From Zoogloea oleivorans (GTDB taxonomy: Bacteria > Pseudomonadota > Gammaproteobacteria > Burkholderiales > Rhodocyclaceae), in assembly GCA_030157785.1 (NCBI GenBank), contig JAOAUC010000040.1, positions 62,001-126,000 of the forward strand: a stretch of 64,000 nucleotides of DNA, read 5' to 3'. Under the pieces are notes generated by a model. The model searched no databases. It was given only the letters and a program-made list of their open reading frames with translations, and had not been told where the DNA came from. The position numbers and the translations under genes are program-made. Positions 8,239 to 17,885 of this stretch are shown in pieces (the first letter of the stretch is position 1; the number at the start of each line of letters is the position of its first letter).

Positions 8239-8805
8239 TCACCCTCCCAGGCCGTAAGGCGCCGGCACCAGATTCACAATCCGTGAGTACAGCGCCCGAT
8301 ATTCGCCCGTCGGCCCCGACCAGGGGTCGCGGTTGGCTTCGAAGGCCGCGTCGATCTCGGCCCAGTCTGCGGCGCTGAGCCCCTTGCGGGCCAGCGGCAG
8401 CAGTTCGGCTTCCTCCAGCCGGATGTGCCGGGTCATGGCGTCCACGTAGCCGCGGGCCAGGGTTTCGAAGGCGGCGAAGGCCGGGCCGCCCTCGCTGCGG
8501 TAGCGGGCCAGGGCCGCTTCCAGTTGTCCGGTGTGGCGGGCGCCTTCCACGTGGTCGGCCTGCAGCTTGTCGATCAGACTGCCGGTTGCGGGCACGCGTT
8601 CGCGCAGGACGCGGAAGAGCACCTCGTCTTCCTTCGGATGATGGAGCTTGTCGGGCACCTGGGTGATGTACTCGATCATGTGGCCGAGCAGTTCCGGGTC
8701 GGGCTGCAGGCGGCCGGCGCTGATTTCGTCGAGCAGGAAGCGCAGGGCCTGCAGTACGGCGGCAAGGGCGCGATGCTCGCTGTGGATGATGTCGATGGCT
8801 TTCAT
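8239..8805 (-). CDS. Hemerythrin-like HHE-domain protein
   Basis: A 188-residue four-helix protein of the hemerythrin HHE cation-binding family. Candidate di-iron ligands are the N-terminal HSEH pair, HHPKEDE in the second helix, DHVEGARHTG in the third, and RHIRLEEAELLP in the fourth. Proteins of this type bind oxygen, nitric oxide or iron in the cytoplasm. The gene begins 17 bases after livF on the same strand, so it may be the last cistron of the liv operon. It ends 2 bases from the convergent stop of the chimeric gene. The ring hydroxylases nearby need oxygen, so an oxygen-related role is attractive but unproven. Confidence 0.85.
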   Translation of the reverse strand: MKAIDIIHSEHRALAAVLQALRFLLDEISAGRLQPDPELLGHMIEYITQVPDKLHHPKEDEVLFRVLRERVPATGSLIDKLQADHVEGARHTGQLEAALARYRSEGGPAFAAFETLARGYVDAMTRHIRLEEAELLPLARKGLSAADWAEIDAAFEANRDPWSGPTGEYRALYSRIVNLVPAPYGLGG

Positions 8806-8822
8806 GGCTTGCGTACCGGGAA

Positions 8823-9530
8823 TCAGTGGGAGGCGACGCCGAGCCAGCTGTCGAGCAGGGCGCGGTCGCGGAGCAGGGTCTCGCTGTCGCCGTTGTAAAC
8901 CGCCCGGCCCCGTTCAAGGACGAGGGCGCGGCGGGTCAGCGGGAGGATCTGGCGGGCGTGCTGTTCGACCAGAATCACCCCCATGCCGCCTTCCTCGGTC
9001 AGGCGCTGGATGATGGCGAACAGCTCCTGGACGATCAGCGGCGCCAGGCCTTCCATCGGCTCGTCGAGGAGCAGCAGGCGCGGGTTGAGCATCAGTGCGC
9101 GGCCCATGGCGAGCATCTGCTGCTCGCCGCCGGAAAGCTGGTTACCCATGTTGGCGCGGCGCTCCCTGAGGCGCGGGAACATGTCGTAGATACGCGCCAG
9201 GTTCCACGGGCCCGGGCAGGCCACCACGGTGAGGTTTTCCTCGACGGTCAGCGACGGAAAGATGTCGCGCTCCTGCGGCACCCAGCCAAGGCCCAGGTGG
9301 GCACGCCCGTGGGGCGGCACGACGGCCAGGTTCTTGCCCGCGAATTCCAGCGTGCCCGAGCGATACCGGGCGGCGCCCATCAGTGTGGACAGCAGGGTCG
9401 TCTTGCCCATGCCGTTGCGGCCCAGCAGTGCGAGGCTGCCGCCTTCCTCCAGTGTGAAGGAGATGTCTTCCAGCACCACGGCGTCGCCGTAGCCGGCCCA
9501 CAGTTTGTCGACTTTCAGCAGCTCAGTCAC
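8823..9530 (-). CDS. livF: Branched-chain-type ABC importer, ATPase LivF
   Basis: A 235-residue ATPase of the LivF class. Walker A is GRNGMGKTT, the signature is LSGGEQQMLAMGRAL, and Walker B is LLLLDEPMEGLAP. The GTG at 9530 (VTELLKVDKLWAGYG) is taken as the start because it overlaps the livG stop in the arrangement GTGACTGA and is preceded by a GGGGGA site; starting upstream would add an unconserved basic tail. It is the fifth gene of a livKHMGF set. In this context the importer may carry an aromatic acid rather than leucine, since several aromatic transporters belong to this family. Confidence 0.9.
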   Translation of the reverse strand: MTELLKVDKLWAGYGDAVVLEDISFTLEEGGSLALLGRNGMGKTTLLSTLMGAARYRSGTLEFAGKNLAVVPPHGRAHLGLGWVPQERDIFPSLTVEENLTVVACPGPWNLARIYDMFPRLRERRANMGNQLSGGEQQMLAMGRALMLNPRLLLLDEPMEGLAPLIVQELFAIIQRLTEEGGMGVILVEQHARQILPLTRRALVLERGRAVYNGDSETLLRDRALLDSWLGVASH

Positions 9531-10275
9531 AGATCGCTTCCCCCAGATAGACTTCCTTGACCTTCGGGTCATGGGCGATCACCTCCGGCGTGCCTTCGGT
9601 GAGCACCGCACCGCCAACCAGCACCGAGATGCGGTCGGCGAAGCGGAAGACCAGGTCCATGTCGTGCTCGATGAGCAGGATTGTTACCTCGCGGGGCAGG
9701 CCGGCGATGGTTTCAAAGAGCTCGCGGCTTTCGATGGTGGGCACGCCGGCGGCGGGCTCGTCGAGGAGCAGTACGCTCGGCTTGGCGGCCAGGGCGAGGG
9801 CGATCTCGATCAGGCGCTGCTTGCCGTAGGCCAGGTTGCGCGTGGTTTCGTGGGCCACGTCGAGCAGGCGCAGGCGTTCGAGCAGCTCGACGGCCTCGTC
9901 GACCGCTGCAGTGTGGCTGCCGACCGATTGCCAGAAGCGGGCGCCGAGGCCGAGGCGTTCATTGACGGCCATGACCACCGATTCGAGTACCGTGAGATCG
10001 GCAAACAGTCGGTTGATCTGGAAAGTCCGGGCCAAGCCGCGCTTGACACGCTGGTGCTGGGCCAGATGGGTGACCTTGTCGCCGTTGAGGATTACCTCGC
10101 CACTGGTCGGCTCGAGAAAGCCGGTGAGCAGGTTGATCAGGGTGGTCTTGCCGGCGCCGTTGGGGCCGATCAGCGCGTGGCGGGCACCGGCTTCCACGTT
10201 GAGGCTGACCTTGCTGGTGGCCACGAAGCCGCCGAACTTCTTCACCAGGCTGGTGGTTTGCAGGGCGTAAGTCAT
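9523..10275 (-). CDS. livG: Branched-chain-type ABC importer, ATPase LivG
   Basis: A 250-residue ATPase of the LivG class. Walker A is GPNGAGKTT at residues 37-45 and Walker B is LLLDEPAAGVP. The signature is the degenerate LAYGKQRLIEIALAL usual for LivG proteins. Its ATG overlaps the livM stop by 4 bases and its stop overlaps the livF start, so translation is probably coupled. It pairs with LivF to power the LivHM permease at the cytoplasmic face. Confidence 0.92.
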   Translation of the reverse strand: MTYALQTTSLVKKFGGFVATSKVSLNVEAGARHALIGPNGAGKTTLINLLTGFLEPTSGEVILNGDKVTHLAQHQRVKRGLARTFQINRLFADLTVLESVVMAVNERLGLGARFWQSVGSHTAAVDEAVELLERLRLLDVAHETTRNLAYGKQRLIEIALALAAKPSVLLLDEPAAGVPTIESRELFETIAGLPREVTILLIEHDMDLVFRFADRISVLVGGAVLTEGTPEVIAHDPKVKEVYLGEAICD

Positions 10276-11261
10276 GCCTTGGCGCCTCCCTTGCCGAGTG
10301 CGCCGAGGCGCCGTACGCCGCCCATTACACCGTCACGGGCGAAGAGGACGATCAGCACCAGCAGCAGGCCGAGCCAGAATTGCCAGTATTCGGGGTTCAT
10401 GTCGGACAGGAAGTGGTGGGCGGTCATGAAAACGATGGTGCCGATCAGTGCGCCATACAGGCAGCCGGAGCCGCCGAGCACGAGGATCAGCAGGAGTTCG
10501 GCCGAGCGGTTGAAGGACAGCACATCGAGCGCCACGAACTGGGTGGTCTGGGCCAGCAGGGCGCCGGCGATACCGGCGTACAGCGCGCCGAGGGTGTACA
10601 CCGCGGCGAGGCGGGCATTCACCGGGGCGCCGATGGCCGGCATGCGGCCGACGTTCTGGCGGATGCCCTTGAGGCTCAGGCCGAAGGGGCTGTGCACCAG
10701 CCGGCGGGCGATGACGAACATTACGAAGAGCACCCCCACCGCGTACCAGTAGGCTGTCTTGCCGAACATGTCGAAGGCGAAGCTGCCGAACAGGGGCTGG
10801 ATCTCCATGCCCTGCAGGCCGTCCACCCCGCCGGTGATGGGCGTGAGCTTGTTGGCCAGCTCGTAAAGCATCATCGCCACCCCGAGGGTGACCATCAGGC
10901 GGGTGAGGTCTGCGCCGCGCAGCACCAGCAGGCTGGAGATGAAGCCGGCGATCCCGGCGCAAATGCCGGCCACCAGCAGGCCGAGCAGCGGGTCGCCGTG
11001 GCCATGGGCCGCCATCAGACCGGCGGCGTAGGCGCCGATGCCGAAGAAGGCCGTGTGGCCCAGCGAGACGATGCCGGCGAAGCCCAGGATCAGGTCCAGC
11101 GACAGGCAGAACAGCGCGGTGATGGCGATCTGGGTGAGCAGCACCAGGTTGTCCTGGAGCAGAAAGTAGCCGGCCACGGGCAGCAGCCAGAATGCCAGCT
11201 CGGCCGGATGCCAGCGCGTGGCCCGGGTCAGGGGCGTGAGGTCGATCATGGATTTGTTCAT
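10272..11261 (-). CDS. livM: Branched-chain-type ABC importer, permease LivM
   Basis: A 329-residue inner-membrane permease with about eight to ten hydrophobic helices and the LivM hallmarks LDLILGFAGIVSLGHTAFFGIGAYAAG and VLGGSGCLYGALIGT. The length is normal for the family. A start at Met1 or Met5 is possible; Met1 leaves a 4-base gap to livH. It forms the translocation pore with LivH. Confidence 0.92.
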   Translation of the reverse strand: MNKSMIDLTPLTRATRWHPAELAFWLLPVAGYFLLQDNLVLLTQIAITALFCLSLDLILGFAGIVSLGHTAFFGIGAYAAGLMAAHGHGDPLLGLLVAGICAGIAGFISSLLVLRGADLTRLMVTLGVAMMLYELANKLTPITGGVDGLQGMEIQPLFGSFAFDMFGKTAYWYAVGVLFVMFVIARRLVHSPFGLSLKGIRQNVGRMPAIGAPVNARLAAVYTLGALYAGIAGALLAQTTQFVALDVLSFNRSAELLLILVLGGSGCLYGALIGTIVFMTAHHFLSDMNPEYWQFWLGLLLVLIVLFARDGVMGGVRRLGALGKGGAKA

Positions 11262-11265
11262 GGCT

Positions 11266-12123
11266 TTAGCGGGCGGCCTTGCGACCGAACAGGCCCTGCG
11301 GGCGGAAGATCAGCATGGCCACCATCACCGCGTAGATCACGAAGGCGCCGGCCTGGGGCACGTAGTATTTGCCGGCCACGTCGAAGACGCCGAGGATCAG
11401 CGCGGCGATCAGCGAGCCGGTGATGTTGCCGCTGCCACCCACCGCCACGACGATCAGGAAGTACACGATGTACTTCACCGGAAAGCCGGGGTCGAGGCCG
11501 AGCATTTCGACACCCAACGCGCCGCCCAGGCCGGCCAGGCCGGTGCCCAGGGCGAAGGTGAGGGTGAAGATGCGATCCACGTTGATGCCCATGCCGCGGG
11601 CGGTGCGCGGGTTGTCCACCGAGGCGCGCAGCTGGGCACCGAAGCGGGTGCCGCTGACCATCTTCTGCAGGCCGAAGGCGATGGCCAGGCCGAGGACGAT
11701 CAGGAACAGGCGATACACGCCCATGTCGAGGCCGGGCAGGTTGATCTGGCCCTGCAGGAAGCCCGGTAGCGTCAGCGGTTGCTGCTGGGGCCCGAAGAGG
11801 TAATGGGCACCGGCAATCGACATGAAGACCAGGCCGATGGAAAACAGCACCTGGTCCAGGTGAGTGGCGGCATACAGGCGGCGGTACAGGGTGCGCTCGA
11901 AGAGCACGCCGAGCAGCGCGGTGCCGATGGCAGCCAGCGGCAGGGCGGCCAGAAAGGGGATGCCGGCGCGGTTGAGCAGCGTCACGGCCACAAAGCCGCC
12001 GAACATGGCGAAGGCGCCGTGGGCCAGGTTGACGAAGTTCATCAAGCCAAGGGTCACGGACAGCCCGACGCTGATCAGGAACAGCAGCATGCCGGAGGCG
12101 ATGCCGTCGAAAATGACGGTCAT
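11266..12123 (-). CDS. livH: Branched-chain-type ABC importer, permease LivH
   Basis: A 285-residue permease beginning MTVIFDGIASGMLLFLISVGLSVTLGLMNFVNLAHGAFAMFGG, the classic LivH N-terminus with the NLAHG motif. It also has the VVAVGGSGNITGSLIAALILG loop. It lies 72 bases after the binding-protein gene, with a strong hairpin between, and 4 bases before livM. Confidence 0.92.
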   Translation of the reverse strand: MTVIFDGIASGMLLFLISVGLSVTLGLMNFVNLAHGAFAMFGGFVAVTLLNRAGIPFLAALPLAAIGTALLGVLFERTLYRRLYAATHLDQVLFSIGLVFMSIAGAHYLFGPQQQPLTLPGFLQGQINLPGLDMGVYRLFLIVLGLAIAFGLQKMVSGTRFGAQLRASVDNPRTARGMGINVDRIFTLTFALGTGLAGLGGALGVEMLGLDPGFPVKYIVYFLIVVAVGGSGNITGSLIAALILGVFDVAGKYYVPQAGAFVIYAVMVAMLIFRPQGLFGRKAAR

Positions 12124-12161
12124 GGAAGCTCCTTGAAGGGTGAAGCGGAGAAGGGGGAGGT

Positions 12162-12188
12162 GCGGGAGTGCGCGGGGCGCGCTCCCGC
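12162..12188 (-). terminator. Attenuator-like hairpin between livK and livH
   Basis: A 12-bp stem (12162-12173 with 12177-12188, one G-T wobble) and a 3-base loop, without a following T run. Hairpins at this place in ABC operons commonly stabilise the binding-protein mRNA and lower permease expression. Confidence 0.65.
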
Positions 12189-12195
12189 GGCGGGC

Positions 12196-13371
12196 TTACT
12201 GCTTGCCCGGGTCCTTGAAGGCCGGCACTTGGTCGAATTCCACGTTCTGCAGCTTGCTGCCGACGCGGGTGACCTTGCGGATGTAGATGGTCTGGACGAT
12301 GTCGCGGGTCACCGGGTCGATGCTTACCGGGCCGCGCGGGCTGTTCCAGCTCATGCCCTTGGCGGCTTCGATGAACTTCTCGCCGCTGGCGTCGCCCTTG
12401 GTCTTTTCGAGGGTTTTGGCGATCAGCTGCATGCCGTCGTAGCCGCCGACGGACATGAAGTTGGGGCGGTCCTTCGGGTAGGCCTTGGCGTAGGCGTCGG
12501 TGTAGGCCTGGTTCTCCGGCGACTTGTGGGCGTCGGCGTAATGGAAAGAGGTGGTGATGCCCAGCGCGTTGTCACCCACCGCGTCGAGCAGGTCTTCGTC
12601 GGTCAGGTCCCCGGTGGCGATGATGCGGATGCCGGCCTTGGCCAGATCGCGTTCGGCGAAGCCCTTCATGAAGGCGATGGTCTGCTCGCCGGGCGGGACG
12701 AACAGGAAGACGGCGTCGGGTTTGACGTCCTTGATCTTTTGCAGGAAGGGCGCGAAGTCGGGGTTCTTCACCGGTGTGCGCACTTCGCCGACGATCTCTC
12801 CGCCGGCGGCGGTGAAGGTCTTCTTGAACTGGGCTTCCGAGTCGTGGCCAGGGCCGTAGTCGGCGACCAGCGTAAACACTTTTTTGATCTTGTTTTTGGC
12901 TGCCCAGCTGGCGATGGGGGCGGTGACCTGCGGCAGGGTGTGGCTGGTGCGAATGATGAAGTTCGACTTGGTGGTGACCGCCGAGGTGGCGGCGTTCATC
13001 ACCACCATCGGCTTCTTCGCTTCGGTGGCGAGGGGGGCCACGGCAAAGGCCGAAGGGGTCAGGCCGAAGCCGGCGAGGATGTCCACCTTGTCCTTGACCA
13101 GCAGCTCCTGGGCGGCGCGCTTGCTGATTTCCGGGGCCACGCCGGTGTCGTCCTTGACGAGGATCTCGACCTTGCGGCCGGCGATGGTGTCGTTGTGTTC
13201 CTTGAGGTACAGGCGGGCGCCGTGTTCGATCTGCTTGCCGTAGGCGGCGAAGGGGCCGGACATGGGCAGCACGAAACCTATCTTCAGCGGATCGGCGGCC
13301 AGGGCCGAAAAGGCCATGCCGGCTGCGGCAAGCGCGACGAAAAGGCCGGACAGGCGGCGGGTCTGGGTCAT
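12196..13371 (-). CDS. Periplasmic substrate-binding protein of the Liv-type importer
   Basis: A 391-residue type 1 periplasmic binding protein (Peripla_BP_6). The signal peptide ends FSALAA-DPLKIGFVLPMSGPFAAYGKQI, and the two lobes follow with FGLTPSAFAVAPLATEAKKPMVVMNAATS. The ATG at 13371 is set by a strong AGGAGA site and by the signal peptide. First gene of the minus-strand liv operon and divergent from a LysR regulator. Length and the ADP-KIGF start are also those of binding proteins for benzoate-like aromatics. The ligand cannot be read from the sequence, but flanking hydroxybenzoate genes favour an aromatic acid. Confidence 0.88.
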   Translation of the reverse strand: MTQTRRLSGLFVALAAAGMAFSALAADPLKIGFVLPMSGPFAAYGKQIEHGARLYLKEHNDTIAGRKVEILVKDDTGVAPEISKRAAQELLVKDKVDILAGFGLTPSAFAVAPLATEAKKPMVVMNAATSAVTTKSNFIIRTSHTLPQVTAPIASWAAKNKIKKVFTLVADYGPGHDSEAQFKKTFTAAGGEIVGEVRTPVKNPDFAPFLQKIKDVKPDAVFLFVPPGEQTIAFMKGFAERDLAKAGIRIIATGDLTDEDLLDAVGDNALGITTSFHYADAHKSPENQAYTDAYAKAYPKDRPNFMSVGGYDGMQLIAKTLEKTKGDASGEKFIEAAKGMSWNSPRGPVSIDPVTRDIVQTIYIRKVTRVGSKLQNVEFDQVPAFKDPGKQ

Positions 13372-13526
13372 TCTTGTCTCCTCTTTAATTGTTGTGTGGA
13401 ACCGTGTTCCCGGTTCCCATCGCCGTGACGACAATTCAGTCTCGGCCTCTGCGGGGGCTTTCAACAAGCGGAAGCTGGCACTATCAGGTATGCCGATCTG
13501 CGATATCTGTAGCCGCCGATGTTGCT

Positions 13527-13545
13527 GTCGCGTAAATATATCGAC
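13527..13545. promoter_or_regulatory. GTCG-N11-CGAC site containing CGTAAATATAT
   Basis: An inverted repeat GTCG/CGAC flanks the 11-base AT-rich core CGTAAATATAT (13531-13541), about 160 bases upstream of the liv binding-protein start and 67 bases before the LysR start. The identical 11 bases recur at 20985-20995 before the nag operon. Spaced inverted repeats are typical of LysR regulator sites. Confidence 0.45.
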
Positions 13546-13585
13546 GGAGCTTCATTCGGACCATGCAGTAAGATAGATTCAGTAA

Positions 13586-13600
13586 ATTCGATAATCGAAT
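13586..13600. promoter_or_regulatory. 15-bp perfect palindrome, LysR-type T-N11-A site
   Basis: ATTCGAT-A-ATCGAAT reads identically on both strands and contains T-N11-A, the LysR box pattern. It lies 11 bases before the LysR ATG, the position expected for autorepression. The 13372-13611 gap is the shared divergent promoter region. Confidence 0.6.
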
Positions 13601-13611
13601 AAAGAAAACCC

Positions 13612-14517
13612 ATGAACCCCCTCGATGCCCGTCTGCTCAGTGTCTTCGACGAAGTCTATAAATCGCGCAGCGTGAGCCGCACGGCCGAGACGCTGGGGCT
13701 GGGCCAGCCGGCGGTGAGCATTGCGCTGGGCAAGCTGCGCGAGCAGTTTGGTGACCCGCTCTTTGTGCGCACGGCGACCGGCATGGATCCGACGCCGCTG
13801 GGCGAAGCGCTGATCGACCCGATTCGCGAGGCATTGCAGGCCCTCGAGCGGGTGCTCGGCCAGCGCATGGAGTTCGATCCCCAGCAGTCCACCCGCAACT
13901 TCCGCATCTGCATGACCGACATCAGTCAGCTCGTGCTGCTGCCCGGTTTGTGGACCCGCTTGCGGGCGGTGGCGCCGCACATCCATATCGAGGTGCTACC
14001 GCTCTCCGACAAGACGCCGGGATTGCTGGAAACGGGGCGGGCCGATCTGGCCGTCGGTTTTCTGCCTCAGCTGGAGGCCGGCTTCTACCAGCAGGCCTTG
14101 TTCCGCCAGCAATACGTGTGCATGGTCAGCGCCGAGCATCCGCGCATCCGTGATGGCCTGACCCGCGAGCAGTTCGAGTCGGAGGAGCACGCGATGGTGT
14201 CCACGGAAGGTACCGGGCACCTGATCGTCGACCGGGAGCTGGCCCGGCAGGGCATCCGCCGTCGGGTGGCCTTGCGGATTCCCAACTTTGTCGGCGTGGC
14301 CTTCTTCATCGAGCAGACCGACTTGATCCTGACCATCCCGCGCCGCCTGAGCGAAGTGCTTACCGGGCGCGGGCGTTTTCGCTGTTTCCCGGTGCCTTAC
14401 CCCTTGCCGGAATACTCGGTACGGCAGCACTGGCATGCCCGTTTTCACAACGACCCGGCTAACCGCTGGCTGCGCGGGCTGATTTCCGAGCTGCTGTCGG
14501 AGGGTGGCCCGGTCTGA
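13612..14517 (+). CDS. LysR-family regulator (NodD/NahR-like subgroup)
   Basis: A 301-residue LysR-type regulator. The N-terminal winged helix-turn-helix is MNPLDARLLSVFDEVYKSRSVSRTAETLGLGQPAVSIALGKLR, followed by DPLFVRT, and then an effector domain ending in the RWLRGLI helix. The opening DARLL.VFD and RTATGMDPTPLGE resemble the NahR/DntR/LinR branch, which often senses aromatic acids. It is divergent from the liv operon and followed by pobA, so either could be a target. A palindrome just upstream of its start suggests autoregulation. Confidence 0.88.
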   Translation: MNPLDARLLSVFDEVYKSRSVSRTAETLGLGQPAVSIALGKLREQFGDPLFVRTATGMDPTPLGEALIDPIREALQALERVLGQRMEFDPQQSTRNFRICMTDISQLVLLPGLWTRLRAVAPHIHIEVLPLSDKTPGLLETGRADLAVGFLPQLEAGFYQQALFRQQYVCMVSAEHPRIRDGLTREQFESEEHAMVSTEGTGHLIVDRELARQGIRRRVALRIPNFVGVAFFIEQTDLILTIPRRLSEVLTGRGRFRCFPVPYPLPEYSVRQHWHARFHNDPANRWLRGLISELLSEGGPV

Positions 14518-14596
14518 GCGCGGCGGCGCATCCCGTTCCAAAAGTCCAAGCCGCCGCCCGGATTCGTCCATTCACCGGCTGCCTGCCGGTCCGTAG

Positions 14597-15832
<1,236 letters not shown>

Positions 15833-15893
15833 TCTAGCTGCTAGTCGGGAAGGGGGCTTTCAGCGCAGCTTGTGGTGCGCCATCATCCCCGTG

Positions 15894-16883
15894 ATGAGAC
15901 TCTCTTCCCTCTCCAGGCCGCTGATTCCCAGTTTTACCCTCTACGGCGAGCCCGCCGAGCCGGTGCGCGAGTTGCTGCATATCGAGGATATCCAGTCCCG
16001 CAGCCGTGGTCACGACTGGGACATCCAGCCCCATCTGCACCATGGTCTGTACCAGGTGGTGTGGATCCGCGAGGGCAGCGCCCGCGTGGCGCTGGATACC
16101 GGCAGCCATGATGTGAGTGGCCCGGTGGCGGTGATTGTGCCGCCCGGCATCGTGCATGGCTTTCGCTTTGCGCCGGAAACCCAGGGGCGGGTGCTGACCC
16201 TCGGGGGGCATTTTCTGGTGGAAGGCGAGCTCGACACGGCCGGCCAGGCGCTGCGCGAGTTGTTCGCAGGCCCGCGGGTGCTCTGCTTCGAACAGGACGA
16301 TCCGGCTGCCGGGCGCCTGGATGCGCTGCTGCGCGAACTGGCGGCGGAGTTCATCACCCCCGGCATGGCCGGCACGCCGCCCTTGCGCTGGCTGTCGCTG
16401 GCCGTGGTGTGGCATCTGGCGCAGGCCGGGGCGCGCCTGCAGGCGCGGGGGGAGGGTGGCCCGCTGGCTCACCACCAGGCGCTGTTTACCCGTTTTGTGT
16501 TGCTGGTGGAGGCGCGCTACCTGGCGCACTGGCCAGTGGCCCGCTATGCCGCCCAGCTCGGGGTCAGCACGCCGCGTCTGAACAGACTGATCCGTGCCGA
16601 GTGCAGCCAGAGTGCGCTGGAACTGATCCACGAAAGGCTCACCCGCGAAGCCTGCCGCCTGCTGCTGTACACAACCGAGCCGGTCACCGGCGTGGCGTCG
16701 AGCCTGGGCTTCGACGATCCAGCCTACTTCTGTCGCTTCATCAAACGGCGTACCGGTCTTAGTCCATCCCGTTACCGCGAGGCTCATGCCGCCACGGGTG
16801 TTTCCGTATCGACCAGCACGACCCCGTCTTCGACGCGCATCGGGGACTCCTTCAGCGCACAGCCCGTTGGCGAATGCCCCTGA
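15894..16883 (+). CDS. AraC-family regulator, probably of pobA
   Basis: A regulator of about 329 residues. The N-terminal cupin-like sensor (HLHHGLYQVVWIREGSARVALD, VIVPPGIVHGFRF) is followed by an AraC DNA-binding domain at the C-terminus: YAAQLGVSTPRLNRLIR in the first helix-turn-helix and VASSLGFDDPAYFCRFIKRRTGLSPSRYRE in the second. AraC-type PobR/PobC proteins activate pobA in pseudomonads, and this gene lies directly behind pobA. The start is uncertain: ATG 15894 follows a GTG at 15891, without a strong ribosome binding site, and the frame stays open upstream into the pobA end. Confidence 0.85.
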   Translation: MRLSSLSRPLIPSFTLYGEPAEPVRELLHIEDIQSRSRGHDWDIQPHLHHGLYQVVWIREGSARVALDTGSHDVSGPVAVIVPPGIVHGFRFAPETQGRVLTLGGHFLVEGELDTAGQALRELFAGPRVLCFEQDDPAAGRLDALLRELAAEFITPGMAGTPPLRWLSLAVVWHLAQAGARLQARGEGGPLAHHQALFTRFVLLVEARYLAHWPVARYAAQLGVSTPRLNRLIRAECSQSALELIHERLTREACRLLLYTTEPVTGVASSLGFDDPAYFCRFIKRRTGLSPSRYREAHAATGVSVSTSTTPSSTRIGDSFSAQPVGECP

Positions 16884-17025
16884 CCGTTGCGCGTCGAAAA
16901 CCCAGTCGCCCGCCTTTCCGGTTCGGGCAGGGATACGCAAGAAGGGGACCAGGCCCCGAAGAAAGGCCTGTTGAAAGAATTACGCACTATTTCAACAAAA
17001 GGCTTTCTTTTTCAGAATTCTTATG

Positions 17026-17031
17026 TATAAT
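17026..17031 (+). promoter_or_regulatory. -10 box of the tRNA-Arg gene
   Basis: A perfect TATAAT lies 15 bases before the first tRNA base. The -35 region is a weak T-rich stretch. The surrounding 16884-17046 is AT-rich relative to the genes and shows no coding sequence. Confidence 0.65.
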
Positions 17032-17046
17032 TTCGCTCTCTCAAGT

Positions 17047-17123
17047 GCGCCCGTAGCTCAGTTGGATAGAGTACTTGGCTACGAACCAAGGGGTCGTGGG
17101 TTCGAATCCTGCCGGGCGCACCA
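17047..17123 (+). tRNA. tRNA-Arg (anticodon ACG)
   Basis: A 77-base cloverleaf with encoded CCA. Acceptor arms GCGCCCG and CGGGCGC pair fully, the D arm holds AGCTCAGTTGGAT, the anticodon stem CTTGG/CCAAG encloses loop CTACGAA with anticodon ACG at 17081-17083, and the T arm has GTTCGAATC. ACG is read as ICG after deamination and decodes CGU/CGC/CGA arginine codons. Confidence 0.97.
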
Positions 17124-17131
17124 GTTTTACG

Positions 17132-17161
17132 AAGGGACTGCAGAAATGCAGTCCCTTTTTG
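17132..17161 (+). terminator. Rho-independent terminator of tRNA-Arg
   Basis: Stem AAGGGACTGCA / TGCAGTCCCTT (11 bp) with loop GAAA, followed by a T run, beginning 8 bases after the tRNA CCA end. Confidence 0.9.
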
Positions 17162-17186
17162 TTTTGAGGCCTGGCCCCAGACAAAA

Positions 17187-17223
17187 AAAACCGCCCCGTG
17201 CCTTTTCAGGCCGGGGCGGTTTT
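17187..17223 (-). terminator. Terminator of the nag operon
   Basis: A 12-bp stem, 17187-17198 (AAAACCGCCCCG) with 17212-17223. On the minus strand it is followed by a T run (complement of the A tract at 17183-17190). It lies 20 bases beyond the nagL stop and can also act on the plus strand. Confidence 0.85.
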
Positions 17224-17242
17224 GCGTTCAGGCGCCAGTTGA

Positions 17243-17881
17243 TCAGGCTGCGTCGGGTTGTGCGGCCGGAATCGCCAGCCGGAAGGCGTCCAGCTTGTGG
17301 CAGGCGGTGTCGATGGCGCTGATCAGGGGCCACCGGGCCATGTCCACCTTGAAACGCCGGGCGCTTTCCACTTGCGGGATCAGATACACGTCGGCAATCG
17401 ACGGCGTCTGGCCGAAGCAGTAGTCGCCGCGGGCCGTGTCGGCGGCCAGCAGGGCTTCGAGGGCATCGAAGCCGGCACTGATCCAGGTGGCGCACCAGGC
17501 GTTGATGGCAGCCTCGTCACAGTGCAACTGATTGCGCAGGTATTCGAGGATGCGGCGGTTGTTGATCGGGTGGATGTCGCAGCCGACAATCGCCGCCAGT
17601 GCCCGCACCCGGGCCCGTGCTTCCGGGGTCGCGGGAAGCAGGGCGGGCTCCGGGTGACGTTCTTCGAGCCACTCGATGATCGCCGGGGACTGGATCAGCA
17701 CCTGGCCAGCATCAACCAGTGCCGGCACCAGGCCTTGCGGGTTGAGCGCCTTGAACTCGGGCTTGAGGTGCTGCTCGGTGCGCAGATCCACCGGCAGGTA
17801 CTCGTACTTCAGGCCTTTGAGGTTCAGGGCGATGCGGAGGCGATGCGAGGTGCCGCTGCGGAAGAAGTTATAGAGCTTCAT
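17243..17881 (-). CDS. nagL: Maleylpyruvate isomerase (zeta-class glutathione transferase)
   Basis: A 212-residue zeta-like glutathione S-transferase. The glutathione site segment is FRSGTSHRLRIALNLKGLKYEYLPVDLR, followed by ALNPQGLVPALVDAGQVLIQSPAIIEWLEE and the C-terminal helical domain with CDIHPINNRRILEYLR. SGTSHR rather than SSASYR points to the NagL type (maleylpyruvate) over maleylacetoacetate isomerase, and the operon supports this. It isomerises maleylpyruvate to fumarylpyruvate. It starts 4 bases after nagK. Confidence 0.9.
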   Translation of the reverse strand: MKLYNFFRSGTSHRLRIALNLKGLKYEYLPVDLRTEQHLKPEFKALNPQGLVPALVDAGQVLIQSPAIIEWLEERHPEPALLPATPEARARVRALAAIVGCDIHPINNRRILEYLRNQLHCDEAAINAWCATWISAGFDALEALLAADTARGDYCFGQTPSIADVYLIPQVESARRFKVDMARWPLISAIDTACHKLDAFRLAIPAAQPDAA

Positions 17882-17885
17882 GCGC

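Noticed and set aside
12196-13371. True leucine-binding LivK
   Set aside because: The family fits, but ligand specificity cannot be read from the sequence and the aromatic neighbourhood makes a leucine call unsafe, so no gene symbol was given.
17047-17123. tRNA-Arg as an integration site for a genomic island
   Set aside because: No integrase and no second copy of the tRNA 3-prime end were seen on either side, and both flanks are ordinary catabolic genes of similar composition.
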